A stretch of 64,000 bases of DNA from Nocardioides sp. Iso805N (GCF_000364605.1 NZ_KB822576.1:620001-684000), one strand, 5' to 3'; positions 8,777-20,473 are shown, numbered from the stretch's first letter. Notes: generated from the sequence alone by a model not told the origin. A program made the numbers and translations.

Positions 8777-10996
<2,220 letters not shown>

Positions 10997-11027
10997 CTAC
11001 CCACCGACAGGATGCTCGCCGCACGGA

Positions 11028-11041
11028 CCGGTCTAGACCGG
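11028..11041. promoter_or_regulatory. Perfect 14-base palindrome CCGGTCTAGACCGG in the ligA/tetR gap
   Basis: The central GGTCTAGACC equals the core of the DasR/GntR-type operator TGGTCTAGACCA, with C/G replacing the outer T/A. It lies 41 bases upstream of the ligA start and upstream of the tetR promoter, so it could serve either gene. The regulator is unknown. Confidence 0.4.
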
Positions 11042-11056
11042 GTCGAGAAAAACGCG

Positions 11057-11086
11057 TTGGTCGGGAATGAAACGACGTCGTACTAT
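11057..11086 (+). promoter_or_regulatory. Sigma70-like promoter of the tetR-MFS operon
   Basis: TTGGTC (11057-11062) and TACTAT (11081-11086) are spaced by 18 bases, a good SigA-type promoter. The 27-base operator begins 9 bases after the -10, so repressor binding would cover the start of transcription. Confidence 0.65.
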
Positions 11087-11094
11087 CTTGTCCA

Positions 11095-11121
11095 GATGAA
11101 ACGAAACCGTTTCGTTTCATC
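11095..11121. promoter_or_regulatory. 27-base perfect inverted repeat, TetR operator
   Basis: Arms GATGAAACGAAAC and GTTTCGTTTCATC flank a single C, a perfect dyad with 13-base arms. It sits between the -10 element and the GTG of the adjacent TetR gene, the classic place for an autorepressor. An imperfect half-site (ATGAAACGACG) lies upstream at about 11067. Confidence 0.85.
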
Positions 11122-11146
11122 TCTGTGACTGGAAGGGGTCCTCCAG

Positions 11147-11737
11147 GTGAACCTGGCTCGTGCTCTGCACCGCCCGCGGATCGAGGGCGAACGCGAACAG
11201 GAGATCCTCGAGACGGCCCTCGCCATCCTCGCCGAGGTTGGCTACGACCGCATGACGATGGACGCCGTCGCCGCTCGGGCGAAGGCGTCGAAGGCCACGC
11301 TCTACCGGCGCTGGTCGTCCAAGGCGAAGCTCGTCATCGACGCGCTGCACGCCAACAAGTCCACCACCGACCTGCCCGACACAGGCAGTCTCAAGGGCGA
11401 CCTGGAGGCTGCTTTCTGCGGGCTCGGCGGCCTCACGGACCCGCAGATGCTCGCCACGATGAGCAGTGTCATCACCGCCATCGGCCGCGACGAGGAGTTC
11501 GCCGGGGAGTTCCGGGAGCACTTCATCGGGGCCAAGCTCGAGGCCAGCCGCACCATCTGGGAGCGCGCGCGCAAGCGCGGCGAGCTCCGCCCCGACCTCG
11601 ACGTCGACCTGCTGAGCCACGCCCTTGCGGGCGTGGTGATGCACCGCGCCTTCATGCTCGGCGAACCCGCCACCGAAGACCTGATCACTCGGGTGATCGA
11701 CCAGATCATCTTGCCCGCTGCTACTCACAAGGACTGA
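11147..11737 (+). CDS. TetR-family transcriptional repressor
   Basis: Regulator of 196 residues. The N-terminal helix-turn-helix reads REQEILETALAILAEVGYDR ... MDAVAARAKASKATLYRRWSSKAKL (residues about 15-63), the standard TetR pattern. The C-terminal helical ligand domain (70-196) resembles TetR_C families next to drug exporters. Start is GTG 11147 with GGAAGGGG upstream. It ends one base before the MFS gene, so both are on one transcript and probably controlled by the 27-base operator just upstream. The inducer cannot be told from sequence. Confidence 0.93.
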   Translation: MNLARALHRPRIEGEREQEILETALAILAEVGYDRMTMDAVAARAKASKATLYRRWSSKAKLVIDALHANKSTTDLPDTGSLKGDLEAAFCGLGGLTDPQMLATMSSVITAIGRDEEFAGEFREHFIGAKLEASRTIWERARKRGELRPDLDVDLLSHALAGVVMHRAFMLGEPATEDLITRVIDQIILPAATHKD

Positions 11738-11738
11738 C

Positions 11739-13304
11739 ATGACCACGACCGACGCCACAAGCGTCGACCAGCGCACCGGTCAGCACCGACACCTCGGATG
11801 GGCTCTCGTGCTCATCTGCGTCGCCCAGCTGATGGTGGTCCTGGACTCGACCATCGCGAACATCGCGCTGCCCTTCATCCAAAAGGACCTCGACTTCTCC
11901 GCCGCCACCCTCACCTGGGTGGTCACGGGGTACTCCCTCACCTTCGGCGGACTGCTGCTCCTCGGCGGCCGCCTCGGCGACCTCTACGGCCGCCGCAACG
12001 TCTTCATGATCGGCCTCATCGTCTTCGCCATCGCCTCGCTCGTCGGCGGCGTGGCCCAGACCGAGGCGATGCTGCTGATCTCGCGCGGCTTCCAGGGTGC
12101 GGCAGCTGCCCTCGCGGCTCCCTCCGCGCTGGCGCTGATCACCACCACCTTCCCCGCAGGCCCCGCTCGCAGCCGGGCGTTCGCCGTGTACGCCGCGATG
12201 TCCGGCATCGGTGCCGCCGTCGGCCTCATCCTGGGTGGATGGCTCACCGGCCTGCACAGCGTCTTCGGTCTCTCCGTCGACGGCTGGCGGCTGACCTTCC
12301 TGATCAACGTCCCGATCGGCATCGTGGCGGCCCTGCTGGCGCCGCTGCTGCTGGCCGAGTCGGAGCGTCACCGCGGTGAGCTCGACGTTCCCGGCGCCGT
12401 GACCGGCACCGCCGGCCTGCTCGCCGTCGTCTACGGCCTGACCCGCGCCGGCAGTCACGGCTGGGGCAACACCCAGACCCTCGTGTTCCTGATCGGCGGC
12501 GTCCTGCTGCTGGCGATCTTCGCCTTCATCGAAACGCGGGTCGAGCACCCGCTGCTGCCGTTCCGGATCTTCGCCAGCCAGACCCGCGCCTCGTCGTTCG
12601 TCGCGATGATGCTGCTGCCCGCCGCGATGTTCGCGATGTTCTTCTACCTCTCGCAGTACGTCCAGCTGGTCAAGGGCTACAGCCCGCTGCACACCGGCGT
12701 CGCGTTCCTGCCGTTCTGCTTCGGCATGGTGATCGCGGCAACGCTCTCCTCGGCGCTGGTCAGCAAGATCGACCCGCGCTACCTGGCCGGCATCGGCACC
12801 CTGATCGCGGCGATCGCACTGTTCGGCTTCTCCCGGATCCCGCACGACACCTCGCTGCCGATCCAGGCCGTCCAGGGCGACTACTGGACCCACATCTTCC
12901 CGTGGATCACCGCGATGTCCTTCGGCATGGGCCTCACCTTCGTGACCGTCACGCTGACGGCGGTGCACCACCTTCGTCCCGAGGACTCGGGCATCGGCTC
13001 CGGCGTGCTGAACACGATGCAGCAGGTCGGCGGCGCGCTCGGCCTGGCGATCCTGTCGACCGTCGCGACCCACGTGATGACCAACGACACCGCCCGGATC
13101 ACCAAGGACGCCGCAGGTCAGGGCAAGCCCTCCCCGGACGTCCTGGCCACCATCCAGCAGCAGGTCTTCGCCCACGGCGCGACCACGGCCTTCCTGGTCG
13201 GCTCGGTGATGGCACTCGTCGGCTCGGTGATCATCTGGCTCTTCCTCAACGTGAAGCACACCGAGCTGGCCACCGACGGCCCCGAGGGCGTGCACGCGGG
13301 CTGA
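11739..13304 (+). CDS. MFS drug exporter, DHA2 family (14 TM, EmrB/QacA type)
   Basis: Proton-driven efflux permease of 521 residues. Hydrophobic segments fit 14 transmembrane helices; LDSTIANIALPFIQKDL in helix 1 and the loop GGRLGDLYGRRNVF match DHA2 motifs D1 and A, and the GGWLTGL region the motif-C area. It follows the TetR gene by one base, so it is the likely target of that repressor, giving inducible export of a toxic compound. Substrate unknown. The operon ends at a perfect bidirectional hairpin at 13333-13370. Confidence 0.92.
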   Translation: MTTTDATSVDQRTGQHRHLGWALVLICVAQLMVVLDSTIANIALPFIQKDLDFSAATLTWVVTGYSLTFGGLLLLGGRLGDLYGRRNVFMIGLIVFAIASLVGGVAQTEAMLLISRGFQGAAAALAAPSALALITTTFPAGPARSRAFAVYAAMSGIGAAVGLILGGWLTGLHSVFGLSVDGWRLTFLINVPIGIVAALLAPLLLAESERHRGELDVPGAVTGTAGLLAVVYGLTRAGSHGWGNTQTLVFLIGGVLLLAIFAFIETRVEHPLLPFRIFASQTRASSFVAMMLLPAAMFAMFFYLSQYVQLVKGYSPLHTGVAFLPFCFGMVIAATLSSALVSKIDPRYLAGIGTLIAAIALFGFSRIPHDTSLPIQAVQGDYWTHIFPWITAMSFGMGLTFVTVTLTAVHHLRPEDSGIGSGVLNTMQQVGGALGLAILSTVATHVMTNDTARITKDAAGQGKPSPDVLATIQQQVFAHGATTAFLVGSVMALVGSVIIWLFLNVKHTELATDGPEGVHAG

Positions 13305-13332
13305 CGCAACAGCGACGACCCCCGCATCACCA

Positions 13333-13370
13333 CGAGCGGGCGCAGACCCCACAGGGTCTGCGCCCGCTCG
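13333..13370. terminator. Bidirectional terminator hairpin
   Basis: A perfect 17-base stem (13333-13349 with 13354-13370) closes on a CACA loop between the convergent MFS and PfpI genes. No long T-run on either side. Confidence 0.85.
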
Positions 13371-13387
13371 GCGATTTCAGCCCTACG

Positions 13388-13951
13388 TCAGGCTTTATCG
13401 ATCGCCTTCTCGACCGCCTTCTCGATCGCCGTCACGAATGCCGGCAGATCGTCAGGCTTGCGGCTGGTGATCAGGTTGCGGTCCACGACCACTTCCTCGT
13501 CCACCCACGTCGCGCCCGCGTTGCGCAGGTCGTCGGCCAGGCTGGGCCAGCTCGTCAGACGTCGGCTCGCCGCACGGCCGGCGGAGATCAGCAGCCAGGG
13601 TCCATGGCAGATCAGCGCGAGCGGCTTGCCGGCCTCGTCGAACGCCTTGACCAGCGCCTGCGCCTCCGGCTCCAGTCGGATCCGGTCCGCGTTGACGGTC
13701 CCGCCAGGCACCACGAGTACGTCGGTGCCAGCGACGTCCACGTCCGCGAACGTGCCGTCGACCTCCACCTTCTGTGTCGGCTCGGTGTCCCCCTCGGTCG
13801 CCTGGATCGGATCGCGCTGGGTCGAGTAGACCTTCACCTCGGCCCCCGCCTCGCGCAGCCTGTCGCGCGGCACGACCAGCTCGGCCTCCTCGAAGAAGTC
13901 GGTCGCGATGATGGCCACCTTGGTGCCGCTCAGGCTCGCCCGGTCGGACAT
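13388..13951 (-). CDS. DJ-1/PfpI family protein (YhbO-like stress protein)
   Basis: Class I glutamine-amidotransferase-fold protein of 187 residues. Cys115-His116 in the nucleophile elbow LALICHGPWLL and the Glu-rich DFFEEAELVVP near residue 20 give the catalytic arrangement of the PfpI/YhbO branch. These proteins are reported as glyoxalase III/deglycases or proteases of stressed cells; the exact activity here is uncertain. It is monocistronic, convergent with the exporter operon, and separated from the MetE-like gene by about 90 bases. Confidence 0.88.
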   Translation of the reverse strand: MSDRASLSGTKVAIIATDFFEEAELVVPRDRLREAGAEVKVYSTQRDPIQATEGDTEPTQKVEVDGTFADVDVAGTDVLVVPGGTVNADRIRLEPEAQALVKAFDEAGKPLALICHGPWLLISAGRAASRRLTSWPSLADDLRNAGATWVDEEVVVDRNLITSRKPDDLPAFVTAIEKAVEKAIDKA

Positions 13952-14038
13952 GACTCTCCCTCCATCGTGGGTCAGGGCAGCGGATGCAGCTGCCTGCCAC
14001 CTGGTACCCGCGACGCGACGACGCGATGCCGCCCGTCG

Positions 14039-15151
14039 TCAGTCACTCAGGGAGGTGGCGGAGGTCCGCGCCAGCGCCATCGCCCGGCGGCTCCACGCCT
14101 CGCCCGCACCGGCGAGCCCGCACGTCGGGGTGATCGCCAGGGAGACCTCGTGCGGGTCCAGACCGACCATGTCCAGCCAGCGCAGCACCCGCTCGGTGAC
14201 CTGCTTGTCCGAGAGCGGTGCGTCGGGATCCAGGGACGGTACGACGCCGAGCGCCACCGTCTCCCCCGCTTCCAGCGCCTCAGCAAGCTGGTCGTGATCT
14301 CCTGCGCTCAGCTGGGACAGGTCGACGGCGAGCCCGCGAGCTCCCGAGGCCGCGGCGGAGCCCGTGCCGGCCTCTCGCATAGCTCCCCGCAGCAGGCCGA
14401 GCGGCGTGCCGGGCGCACAGCTGTGCACCCACGGCTCGCCGCCCTCCTCGACGATCGCGCCGAGCACCCACTCCAGTGCCTGGGACGCCTCGGGCGGGTG
14501 GATCGAGCGGTGTCGCCCGAAGCCGCTCGCTGTCGGGACGCGTCCCGCGAGCACCGCCGCCAGTGCGGGCTCGTCGAGCTGCACGATCAGACGCGCGGCG
14601 CCGGGGAGCCTTCGGCGTACGTCGTTGAGGTGGTGGCGCACGCCCTCGGCGAGAGCCTGGGCCAGCTCGCGTCGGGCGCCATGGTCGGCGAGCAGCCGAT
14701 CACCGCGAGGCCGCTCGACGCTCGCGGCCAAGGTCCAGGGGCCGGTCACCTGGATCTTGAAGGCGCCGCCCGCTCGAAACTGCCCCGTGCCGTCCGCCAA
14801 CTCCTCGAGCGTGTCGAGATCCTGACCGAGCAGGGAGCGCGCCCGGCGCTGGTCGACCCCCGGCGAGCCGGTGGAGCCGGTCAGTCGCCACCCGGCCGGC
14901 TGCAGGTCGGCATCGAGGTCGGCCAGTACGGCGAGGGTGCGGCCGACCATGCCGGCGATCGCACCCCGGGCGGCCAGCTCGGGCAGGTGCGGCAGGTCGG
15001 GCAGCTCGCCCAGGACGACCCGGACGGCCTCGGCGAAGTCTTCACCCGGCAGCGAGCCGATCCCGGTGGCCAGCACCCGCGTCCCGGACGATCCGGTGGG
15101 CGACTCGCCGGCATCCGCCACCGTTTCGTACGGTGCGCGCGAATCAGTCAC
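14039..15151 (-). CDS. MetE-like (cobalamin-independent methionine synthase family) zinc protein
   Basis: The 370-residue protein has only one TIM-barrel unit of the UROD/MetE superfamily, about half the length of true MetE. N-terminal [12 protein letters not shown] matches the family opening. His243 and Cys245 ([10 protein letters not shown]), a Glu near 297 and Cys344 (ITPTCGLAG) fit the zinc ligands of MetE, so a thiol-activating zinc site appears present. GTG 15151 overlaps the mnmA stop by 4 bases (GTGA); longer in-frame starts lie within mnmA. An orthologous gene sits between ligA and mnmA in mycobacteria (Rv3015c). The methyl donor and acceptor are unknown; coupling to mnmA hints at sulfur or tRNA metabolism (inference). 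Confidence 0.85.
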   Translation of the reverse strand: MTDSRAPYETVADAGESPTGSSGTRVLATGIGSLPGEDFAEAVRVVLGELPDLPHLPELAARGAIAGMVGRTLAVLADLDADLQPAGWRLTGSTGSPGVDQRRARSLLGQDLDTLEELADGTGQFRAGGAFKIQVTGPWTLAASVERPRGDRLLADHGARRELAQALAEGVRHHLNDVRRRLPGAARLIVQLDEPALAAVLAGRVPTASGFGRHRSIHPPEASQALEWVLGAIVEEGGEPWVHSCAPGTPLGLLRGAMREAGTGSAAASGARGLAVDLSQLSAGDHDQLAEALEAGETVALGVVPSLDPDAPLSDKQVTERVLRWLDMVGLDPHEVSLAITPTCGLAGAGEAWSRRAMALARTSATSLSD

Positions 15152-16293
15152 AGGCCGACCCGCCCGGTCGAGGCGATCGTCGCCGAACCGACCACGCGGC
15201 TGCCGTCGTAGATCACCGCGGCCTGGCCGGGCGCGATGCCGTAGGCCGGGTCGAGCAGCTCGATCGCCACCCGCTCGCCATCGACGGACACCACCGCGCG
15301 GTGCTCCTGGCCGTGCGCGCGCAGCTGCACCGCCACGTCGCCCCCGTCGAGAACCGATGGCGCCGAGCCGCACCAACGCGGCTTGACGCCCTCGATCCGA
15401 TCGACGGCGAGGTGCTCGCGCGGGCCCACCGTCACCGTGCCGGACACCGGCTCGATGTCCAGCACGAACCGCGGCTTGCCGTCGGCGGCCGGCACGCCGA
15501 GCCGCAGCCCGCGACGCTGGCCGATGGTGAACGCCACGGTCCCCGAGTGGCGGCCGACCTCGGCGCCGTTCTCGTCGATGATCGCGCCATCGGTGTTGGG
15601 TAGTCGTTCGCCGAGCTTCTCCTTGAGCCAGCCGGCGTTGTCGCCGTCGGCGACGAAGCAGATGTCGTGGCTGTCCGGCTTGTCGGCGACCAGGAGGCCG
15701 CGGCGTGCCGCCTCCTCGCGGACCAGCGGCTTCGGCGTGTCACCGAGCGGGAACAGCGAGTGCCGCAGCTGGTCCTGGGTCAGCACGCCGAGCACGTAGC
15801 TCTGGTCCTTCGCCATGTCCGAGGCGCGATGCAGCTCGACCCCGTCGGCACCCTCGCGCACGACTGCGTAGTGGCCGGTCACGACCGCGTCGAAGCCCAG
15901 CGCCAGGGCGCGATCGAGCACCGCGGCGAACTTGATCTTCTCGTTGCAGCGCAGGCACGGATTGGGTGTGCGTCCCTCCGCGTACTCGGCCATGAAGTCC
16001 TCGACCACGTCCTCGTGGAAGCGCTCCGACATGTCCCAGACGTAGAACGGGATGCCGATCACGTCCGCGGCGCGGCGGGCGTCGTTGGCGTCCTCGATGG
16101 TGCAGCAGCCCCGCGCCCCCGAGCGGTACGACGCCGGGTTGCGCGACAGTGCCAGGTGGATGCCGGTGACGTCGTGCCCGGCCTCGACGGCGCGCGCGGC
16201 GGCGACGGCCGAGTCGACACCGCCGGACATGGCGGCGATGACCCTGCGACGCGGCTCGTTCCTCGTCGGCTCGGGGACTGCCCTCATCGGCAT
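15148..16293 (-). CDS. mnmA: tRNA-specific 2-thiouridylase
   Basis: Installs sulfur at C2 of wobble uridine-34 in tRNA Lys, Glu and Gln using ATP and persulfide from a cysteine desulfurase. The product is 381 residues: PP-loop SGGVDS at 23-28, nucleophile Cys113 in [12 protein letters not shown], persulfide-forming Cys212 in SHDICFV, and C-terminal beta domains with [12 protein letters not shown] 16293 follows the iscS stop by one base (TGAGATG), so the upstream in-frame ATG at 16356 is rejected. It lies directly after its probable sulfur donor, the desulfurase, and overlaps the MetE-like gene. Confidence 0.97.
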   Translation of the reverse strand: MPMRAVPEPTRNEPRRRVIAAMSGGVDSAVAAARAVEAGHDVTGIHLALSRNPASYRSGARGCCTIEDANDARRAADVIGIPFYVWDMSERFHEDVVEDFMAEYAEGRTPNPCLRCNEKIKFAAVLDRALALGFDAVVTGHYAVVREGADGVELHRASDMAKDQSYVLGVLTQDQLRHSLFPLGDTPKPLVREEAARRGLLVADKPDSHDICFVADGDNAGWLKEKLGERLPNTDGAIIDENGAEVGRHSGTVAFTIGQRRGLRLGVPAADGKPRFVLDIEPVSGTVTVGPREHLAVDRIEGVKPRWCGSAPSVLDGGDVAVQLRAHGQEHRAVVSVDGERVAIELLDPAYGIAPGQAAVIYDGSRVVGSATIASTGRVGL

Positions 16294-16294
16294 C

Positions 16295-17503
16295 TCACCG
16301 CAGCCCCGCAGACCTCGCCCGGTCGACGCACGGGCCGATCGCCGCGACGAGCGCATCGACGTCCTCGACGGTCGAGGTGTGGCCGAGCGAGAAGCGCAGC
16401 GAGCTGCGGGCCTCGTCCTCGGAACGGCCCAGCGCGAGCAGGACGTGGGAGGGCTGGGGCACCCCGGCCGAGCAGGCTGAGCCGGTCGAGCACTCGATGC
16501 CCTGGGCGTCCAGCAGCATCAGCAGCGAGTCGCCCTCGCAGTCGGGGAAGGAGAAGTGGGCGTTGCCGGGCAGCCGGTCGATCCCCGCCGCGTCCGGCGC
16601 AGCGCCGTTGAGCACGGCATCGGGCACGGCGCCGAGGACGCCCGCCACGAGTCGGTCGCGCAGCGCGCCGACGCGAGCGGCGTACGCGGCCTGCTCCTTG
16701 ACCGCCAGCTCGACCGCGGCAGCGAACCCCGCGATGGCAGGTACGTCGATGGTCCCGCTGCGCACGTCCCGCTCCTGGCCGCCGCCGTGCAGCAGCGCCG
16801 TCAGCTCGAGCTCACGCCTGGCAAGCAGGGCGCCGACGCCGTAGGGGCCGCCGACCTTATGCCCGGTCAGGGTGAGCGCGTCGACTCCGACGGCGGCGAA
16901 GTCGACAGGCACGGCGCCCACCGCCTGCACCGCATCGGTGTGCACCGGTACGCCGTACGCCCGGGCGACCTCGACCACCTCGGTGATGGGCTGGAGCGTG
17001 CCGACCTCGTTGTTGGCCCACATCACCGAGATCAGCGCGACGTCGTCGGGCGAGCGCTCCAGCGTCTCTCGCAGCGCTGCCACCTCGAGGCGACCGTCAC
17101 GGTCGACCGGCAGCAGCTCCACGGTCGCGCCGGGGTGGCCGTCGCGCGGCTCGGTGAGCCAGTGCAGCGGGTCCAGGACGGCGTGGTGCTCGATGCCGGT
17201 GCTGAGGATCCGGACCCGCCTCGGGTCGGCCGTGCGACGCGACCAGAAGACGCCCTTGAGGGCCAGGTTGTCGGCCTCGGTGCCGCCGGAGGTGAAGACG
17301 ACCTCGCCCGGCCGGCAGTCCAGTGCCTGAGCGATCGTCTCGCGGGACTCCTCCACCACTCGGCGGGCGCGACGGCCCGAGGCGTGCAACGAGGAGGCGT
17401 TGCCCACCTCGAGGAGGTGGGCACTCATGGCCTCGACAGCAGCCGGCACCATCGGGGTGGTGGCGGCGTGGTCGAGGTAGACGGTCCGCGGCGCACGAGT
17501 CAT
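16295..17503 (-). CDS. iscS: Cysteine desulfurase (IscS/NifS-like)
   Basis: PLP enzyme converting cysteine to alanine and an enzyme-bound persulfide used for tRNA thiolation and Fe-S assembly. The 402 residues show YLDHAATTP at the start, the NNEVG stretch, [12 protein letters not shown] Lys216 in [11 protein letters not shown] and the catalytic loop Cys in [10 protein letters not shown] (Cys344). The loop is of the IscS class I type. First gene of iscS-mnmA-MetE-like, read leftward and divergent from PPK2. No IscU or regulator lies nearby. Confidence 0.96.
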   Translation of the reverse strand: MTRAPRTVYLDHAATTPMVPAAVEAMSAHLLEVGNASSLHASGRRARRVVEESRETIAQALDCRPGEVVFTSGGTEADNLALKGVFWSRRTADPRRVRILSTGIEHHAVLDPLHWLTEPRDGHPGATVELLPVDRDGRLEVAALRETLERSPDDVALISVMWANNEVGTLQPITEVVEVARAYGVPVHTDAVQAVGAVPVDFAAVGVDALTLTGHKVGGPYGVGALLARRELELTALLHGGGQERDVRSGTIDVPAIAGFAAAVELAVKEQAAYAARVGALRDRLVAGVLGAVPDAVLNGAAPDAAGIDRLPGNAHFSFPDCEGDSLLMLLDAQGIECSTGSACSAGVPQPSHVLLALGRSEDEARSSLRFSLGHTSTVEDVDALVAAIGPCVDRARSAGLR

Positions 17504-17577
17504 GACGAGGCAAGACTACGGCGGAGCAGGTCACGGTTCGTAACCCGCCGTTCAACCTCTGCCCCTAGGTTGCCCCC

Positions 17578-18468
17578 ATGATCGAGGACCTGCGCGCCTA
17601 CATCGACCGTCTCCAGACCGCCGGCCACTCCATCGGCGAGGACCATGACGACGATCCGATCCTGATCGACCCGTCCGGTCGGGCGGTGGACACGTGGCGG
17701 GAGAACTACCCGTACGACGAGCGCATGGAGCGGGCCACCTACGACATCGAGAAGTACGAGCTGCAGGTCGAGCTGATCAAGTTCCAGAACTGGCAGCAGC
17801 GCACCGGGCACCGCCACGTCGTCCTCTTCGAGGGCCGCGACGCCGCCGGCAAGGGCGGCACGATCAAGCGGTTCATGGAACATCTGAACCCGCGCTACGC
17901 ACGGACCGTCGCGCTGGTGAAGCCGTCCGAGCGCGAGCGCTCGCAGTGGTACTTCCAGCGCTACATCGCGCACCTGCCCGCCGCCGGCGAGCTCGTGCTC
18001 TTCGACCGGTCCTGGTACAACCGCGCCGGGGTCGAGCGCGTGATGGGCTTCTGCTCCGACGAAGAGTACGAGACCTTCATGGACCAGGCACCGCGCTTCG
18101 AGAAGATGCTGGTCGAAGCAGGCATCTCAGTGACGAAGTTCTGGTTCTCCGTCACCCAGTCCGAGCAGCGGACCCGCTTCATCATCCGGCAGATCGACCC
18201 GGTCCGACAGTGGAAGCTCTCCCCCATGGATCTGGAGTCGCTGGACCGGTGGGACGCCTACACGGCGGCCAAGGAGGAGATGTTCCGGCGCACGGACACC
18301 AAGACGGCGCCCTGGATCACGGTCAAGTCCAACGACAAGAAGCGCGCCCGGCTCAACGCGATGCGCCACTTCCTCTCGCAATTCGAGTACGACGGCAAGA
18401 ACCCCGACGTGGTCGGCGTGCCGGACCCCCGGATCATCAAGCGCGGCAAGCAGGCCGTCGGCGACTGA
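17578..18468 (+). CDS. ppk2: Polyphosphate kinase 2
   Basis: Cytoplasmic enzyme of the PPK2 family that moves phosphate between polyphosphate and nucleotides. The 296 residues hold Walker A FEGRDAAGKGG (85-95), the Walker B/lid LFDRSWYNRAGVERVMG starting near 141, and TKFWFSVTQSEQRTRF. This is the one-domain class I layout, typically making NTP from NDP. It is convergent with the DUF3349-PiT module, so polyphosphate and phosphate uptake genes are neighbours. Confidence 0.95.
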   Translation: MIEDLRAYIDRLQTAGHSIGEDHDDDPILIDPSGRAVDTWRENYPYDERMERATYDIEKYELQVELIKFQNWQQRTGHRHVVLFEGRDAAGKGGTIKRFMEHLNPRYARTVALVKPSERERSQWYFQRYIAHLPAAGELVLFDRSWYNRAGVERVMGFCSDEEYETFMDQAPRFEKMLVEAGISVTKFWFSVTQSEQRTRFIIRQIDPVRQWKLSPMDLESLDRWDAYTAAKEEMFRRTDTKTAPWITVKSNDKKRARLNAMRHFLSQFEYDGKNPDVVGVPDPRIIKRGKQAVGD

Positions 18469-18480
18469 GGTCGACCGCAC

Positions 18481-18525
18481 GCCGAGCCTGTCGAGGCGCC
18501 TCGACCGTCCGCCGAGCCTGTCGAC
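18481..18525. repeat. Two copies of a dispersed GCCGAGCCTGTCGA repeat
   Basis: GCCGAGCCTGTCGA occurs at 18481-18494 and again at 18511-18524. Between them GTCGAGGCGCCTCGAC (18490-18505) is a perfect 16-base palindrome that could end transcription of the convergent ppk2 and DUF3349 genes. Related copies lie at 45793 and 62638. Confidence 0.75.
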
Positions 18526-18533
18526 CGTCCGCC

Positions 18534-18842
18534 TCAGGCCAGATCCGCCTCGAGCGGCCAGCCGCCGCTGGCGAGCATGCCCGAGACTCGCTTGAGGTCA
18601 TCGGGCGTGCAGCGCTGGAAGGCATGGTCGCGGACCATCGCTCGGATGTCCTCAGCAGTGACAGGTACGTCGCCGGCCGAGACCGACTGCAGCGCCAGAT
18701 CGTCGGCGATGGCCTCGATCTCACCGTCGGTGAGCTTGCGGCGCAGCACGCCCAGCACGGGCGGGTAGTCGGCAGGCGGGATCCCCTGCGGGTAGCCCGC
18801 CTTCAGCCATTCCAGGACTCGCGAGACAGGAGAGTTGCTCAT
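18534..18842 (-). CDS. DUF3349 domain protein (Rv0543c-like)
   Basis: Small protein of 102 residues, function unknown. The pattern VLEWLKAGYPQGIPPADYPP followed by LGVLRRKLTDGEIEAIADDL matches DUF3349, a small helical fold. In Mycobacterium tuberculosis the homologue Rv0543c lies next to a small membrane protein (Rv0544c) and pitA (Rv0545c). The same order, PiT then membrane protein then DUF3349, is kept here, suggesting a link to phosphate uptake. It starts 26 bases after the membrane protein gene ends. Confidence 0.85.
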   Translation of the reverse strand: MSNSPVSRVLEWLKAGYPQGIPPADYPPVLGVLRRKLTDGEIEAIADDLALQSVSAGDVPVTAEDIRAMVRDHAFQRCTPDDLKRVSGMLASGGWPLEADLA

Positions 18843-18867
18843 GCGGGTCCTCGCTCGCTGCGCCCGT

Positions 18868-19197
18868 TCATGACTTCGCCGTGATCGTCGGGATGATGTG
18901 ACCGAAGGAGATGTCCTTGCCCTGTCCGCTGGCGATGACGAACACCAGACCGGCCACGATGCCGTAGGCGACCACCAGGAACAGGATCACGGCCAGCACC
19001 TTGCCGACCGGGTTGCCCGAAGACGCCGCCGTACCTGTGCCGCCGTCGACCGCCTCGCCGCCGGCGCCCCACGCCAGGGATCGGATGCCGAGCGCGAAGA
19101 CGGCTGGCAGACCCGCGCCCAGCACGAGGCTGGCCACCAGGACCTTCCAGAGCGCCTCGCCGGCCAGCCGGACGTCGTCACCGAACGCGCCGCTCAT
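18868..19197 (-). CDS. Small membrane protein of the first PiT module (Rv0544c-like)
   Basis: A 109-residue protein with two predicted transmembrane helices (about 17-39 and 67-91). The Gly-rich loop between them is longer than in its paralogue at 20552. Both paralogues share FG-x-DVRLA, ALWKVL, LGAGLPAVFAL and GQGKD-[IV]-SF followed by IP-x-IT, so these parts are probably functional. It follows PiT after 55 bases and precedes DUF3349. By synteny with Rv0544c it may be an accessory of the transporter; no biochemical role is known to me. A longer in-frame reading is antisense to PiT and rejected. Confidence 0.85.
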   Translation of the reverse strand: MSGAFGDDVRLAGEALWKVLVASLVLGAGLPAVFALGIRSLAWGAGGEAVDGGTGTAASSGNPVGKVLAVILFLVVAYGIVAGLVFVIASGQGKDISFGHIIPTITAKS

Positions 19198-19252
19198 CGG
19201 AGTCCCCGTCCGCTGCGCCGGGCGGCCAGGGGAAGCGAAGTGATGGAGTGGT

Positions 19253-20473
19253 TCATACGGCTGCTCCCGTCGGGGTGTTCGGGGAGGCAGTGGTGCTCTC
19301 CCACTCGTCGTTGACGTTGTGCGCGCCGACCGGCGTTCGACGCGACCGGGTGAAGAGATAGCCGGCGACCACGGCGAGCACCGCGAACTCGACGATCGAG
19401 CCCACGGCCAGGCCGAAGAGGTTGCCCAATCCCCACATCGCGGCTCCCACGATCGCAGCGGCGGGGAGGGTGAGCAACCAGCCGACGCCCATCCGGCCCG
19501 CCACACCCCAACGCACCTCGGCGCCCGGCTTTCCCAGCCCCGTGCCGAGGATCGAGCCCGTTGCCACGTGGGTGGTGGAGAGCGCGAAGCCGAGGTGGCT
19601 CGAGGCCAGGATGACCGCGGCCGAGGCGGACTCGGCGGCCACGCCCTGCGGCGACTCGATCTCGACCAGGCCCTTGCCGAGCGTGCGGATGATCCGCCAG
19701 CCCCCGATGTAGGTGCCCGCCGCGATCGCAACGGCGCAGGACAGCTTCACCCAGAACGGGATCGAGGTCAGGCTGGTCCAGCGGCCGGTCGCGATCAGCG
19801 CCAGCGTGATCACGCCCATCGTCTTCTGTGCATCGTTCGTACCGTGCGCCAGGCTGACCAGCGAAGCCGTACCGACCTGACCCCAGCGGAACCCGCTCTC
19901 GGTGAAGCGGGCTGCGACACCGACGATGATCCGGTAGATCAGCCAGGTGCCGGTGCCCGCGACCAACCCCGCCACGAGGGGCGAGGCCACGGCAGGCAGC
20001 AGGATCTTGCCGACGACGCCGTCGGGCTGGGTGCCGTCGCCGACCCAGTTCACGCCGTTCCAGCCCAGCGAGGCGATGGTCGCCCCGATCAGGCCCCCGA
20101 ACAGGGCGTGCGAGGAGCTCGACGGAAGGCCGAGCAGCCAGGTCAGCATGTTCCACACGATCCCGCCGATCAGACCCGCCAGCACGATCGCCAGCAGCAC
20201 GTCCCCGGGCACCGTCAAGGCGTCGGTGGCGGAGGTGGCGCTGCTGTCGAACGTCTTGACCACCGCGTTGGTGACGGTCAGCGCCACCGAGACGGAGAGG
20301 AAGGCACCGACCAGGTTCATCACCGCCGAGATGGCGACGGCGACGCGCGGCTTGAGCGCACCCGTCGCGATCGAGGTCGCCATCGCATTGCCGGTGTCGT
20401 GGAAGCCATTGGTGAAATCGAAGCCGAGTGCCGTCACCACGACGAGCACCAGCGTCAGCGTCTCTGCACTCAC
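19253..20473 (-). CDS. Low-affinity inorganic phosphate transporter, PiT family (copy 1)
   Basis: Proton- or metal-phosphate symporter of 406 residues. The duplicated PiT signatures are both present: GFDFTNGFHDTGNAMATSIA near the N-terminus and HGTNDAQKTMGVITLALIA in the second half, with about ten membrane helices. GTG 20473 aligns with the start of copy 2. A PHO-box-like 11-base direct repeat lies 50-70 bases upstream. It is over half identical to copy 2 by eye, including SSSSHAL-x-GGLIGATI, so the pair is a tandem duplication. No PhoU-like DUF47 partner is present. Confidence 0.95.
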   Translation of the reverse strand: MSAETLTLVLVVVTALGFDFTNGFHDTGNAMATSIATGALKPRVAVAISAVMNLVGAFLSVSVALTVTNAVVKTFDSSATSATDALTVPGDVLLAIVLAGLIGGIVWNMLTWLLGLPSSSSHALFGGLIGATIASLGWNGVNWVGDGTQPDGVVGKILLPAVASPLVAGLVAGTGTWLIYRIIVGVAARFTESGFRWGQVGTASLVSLAHGTNDAQKTMGVITLALIATGRWTSLTSIPFWVKLSCAVAIAAGTYIGGWRIIRTLGKGLVEIESPQGVAAESASAAVILASSHLGFALSTTHVATGSILGTGLGKPGAEVRWGVAGRMGVGWLLTLPAAAIVGAAMWGLGNLFGLAVGSIVEFAVLAVVAGYLFTRSRRTPVGAHNVNDEWESTTASPNTPTGAAV

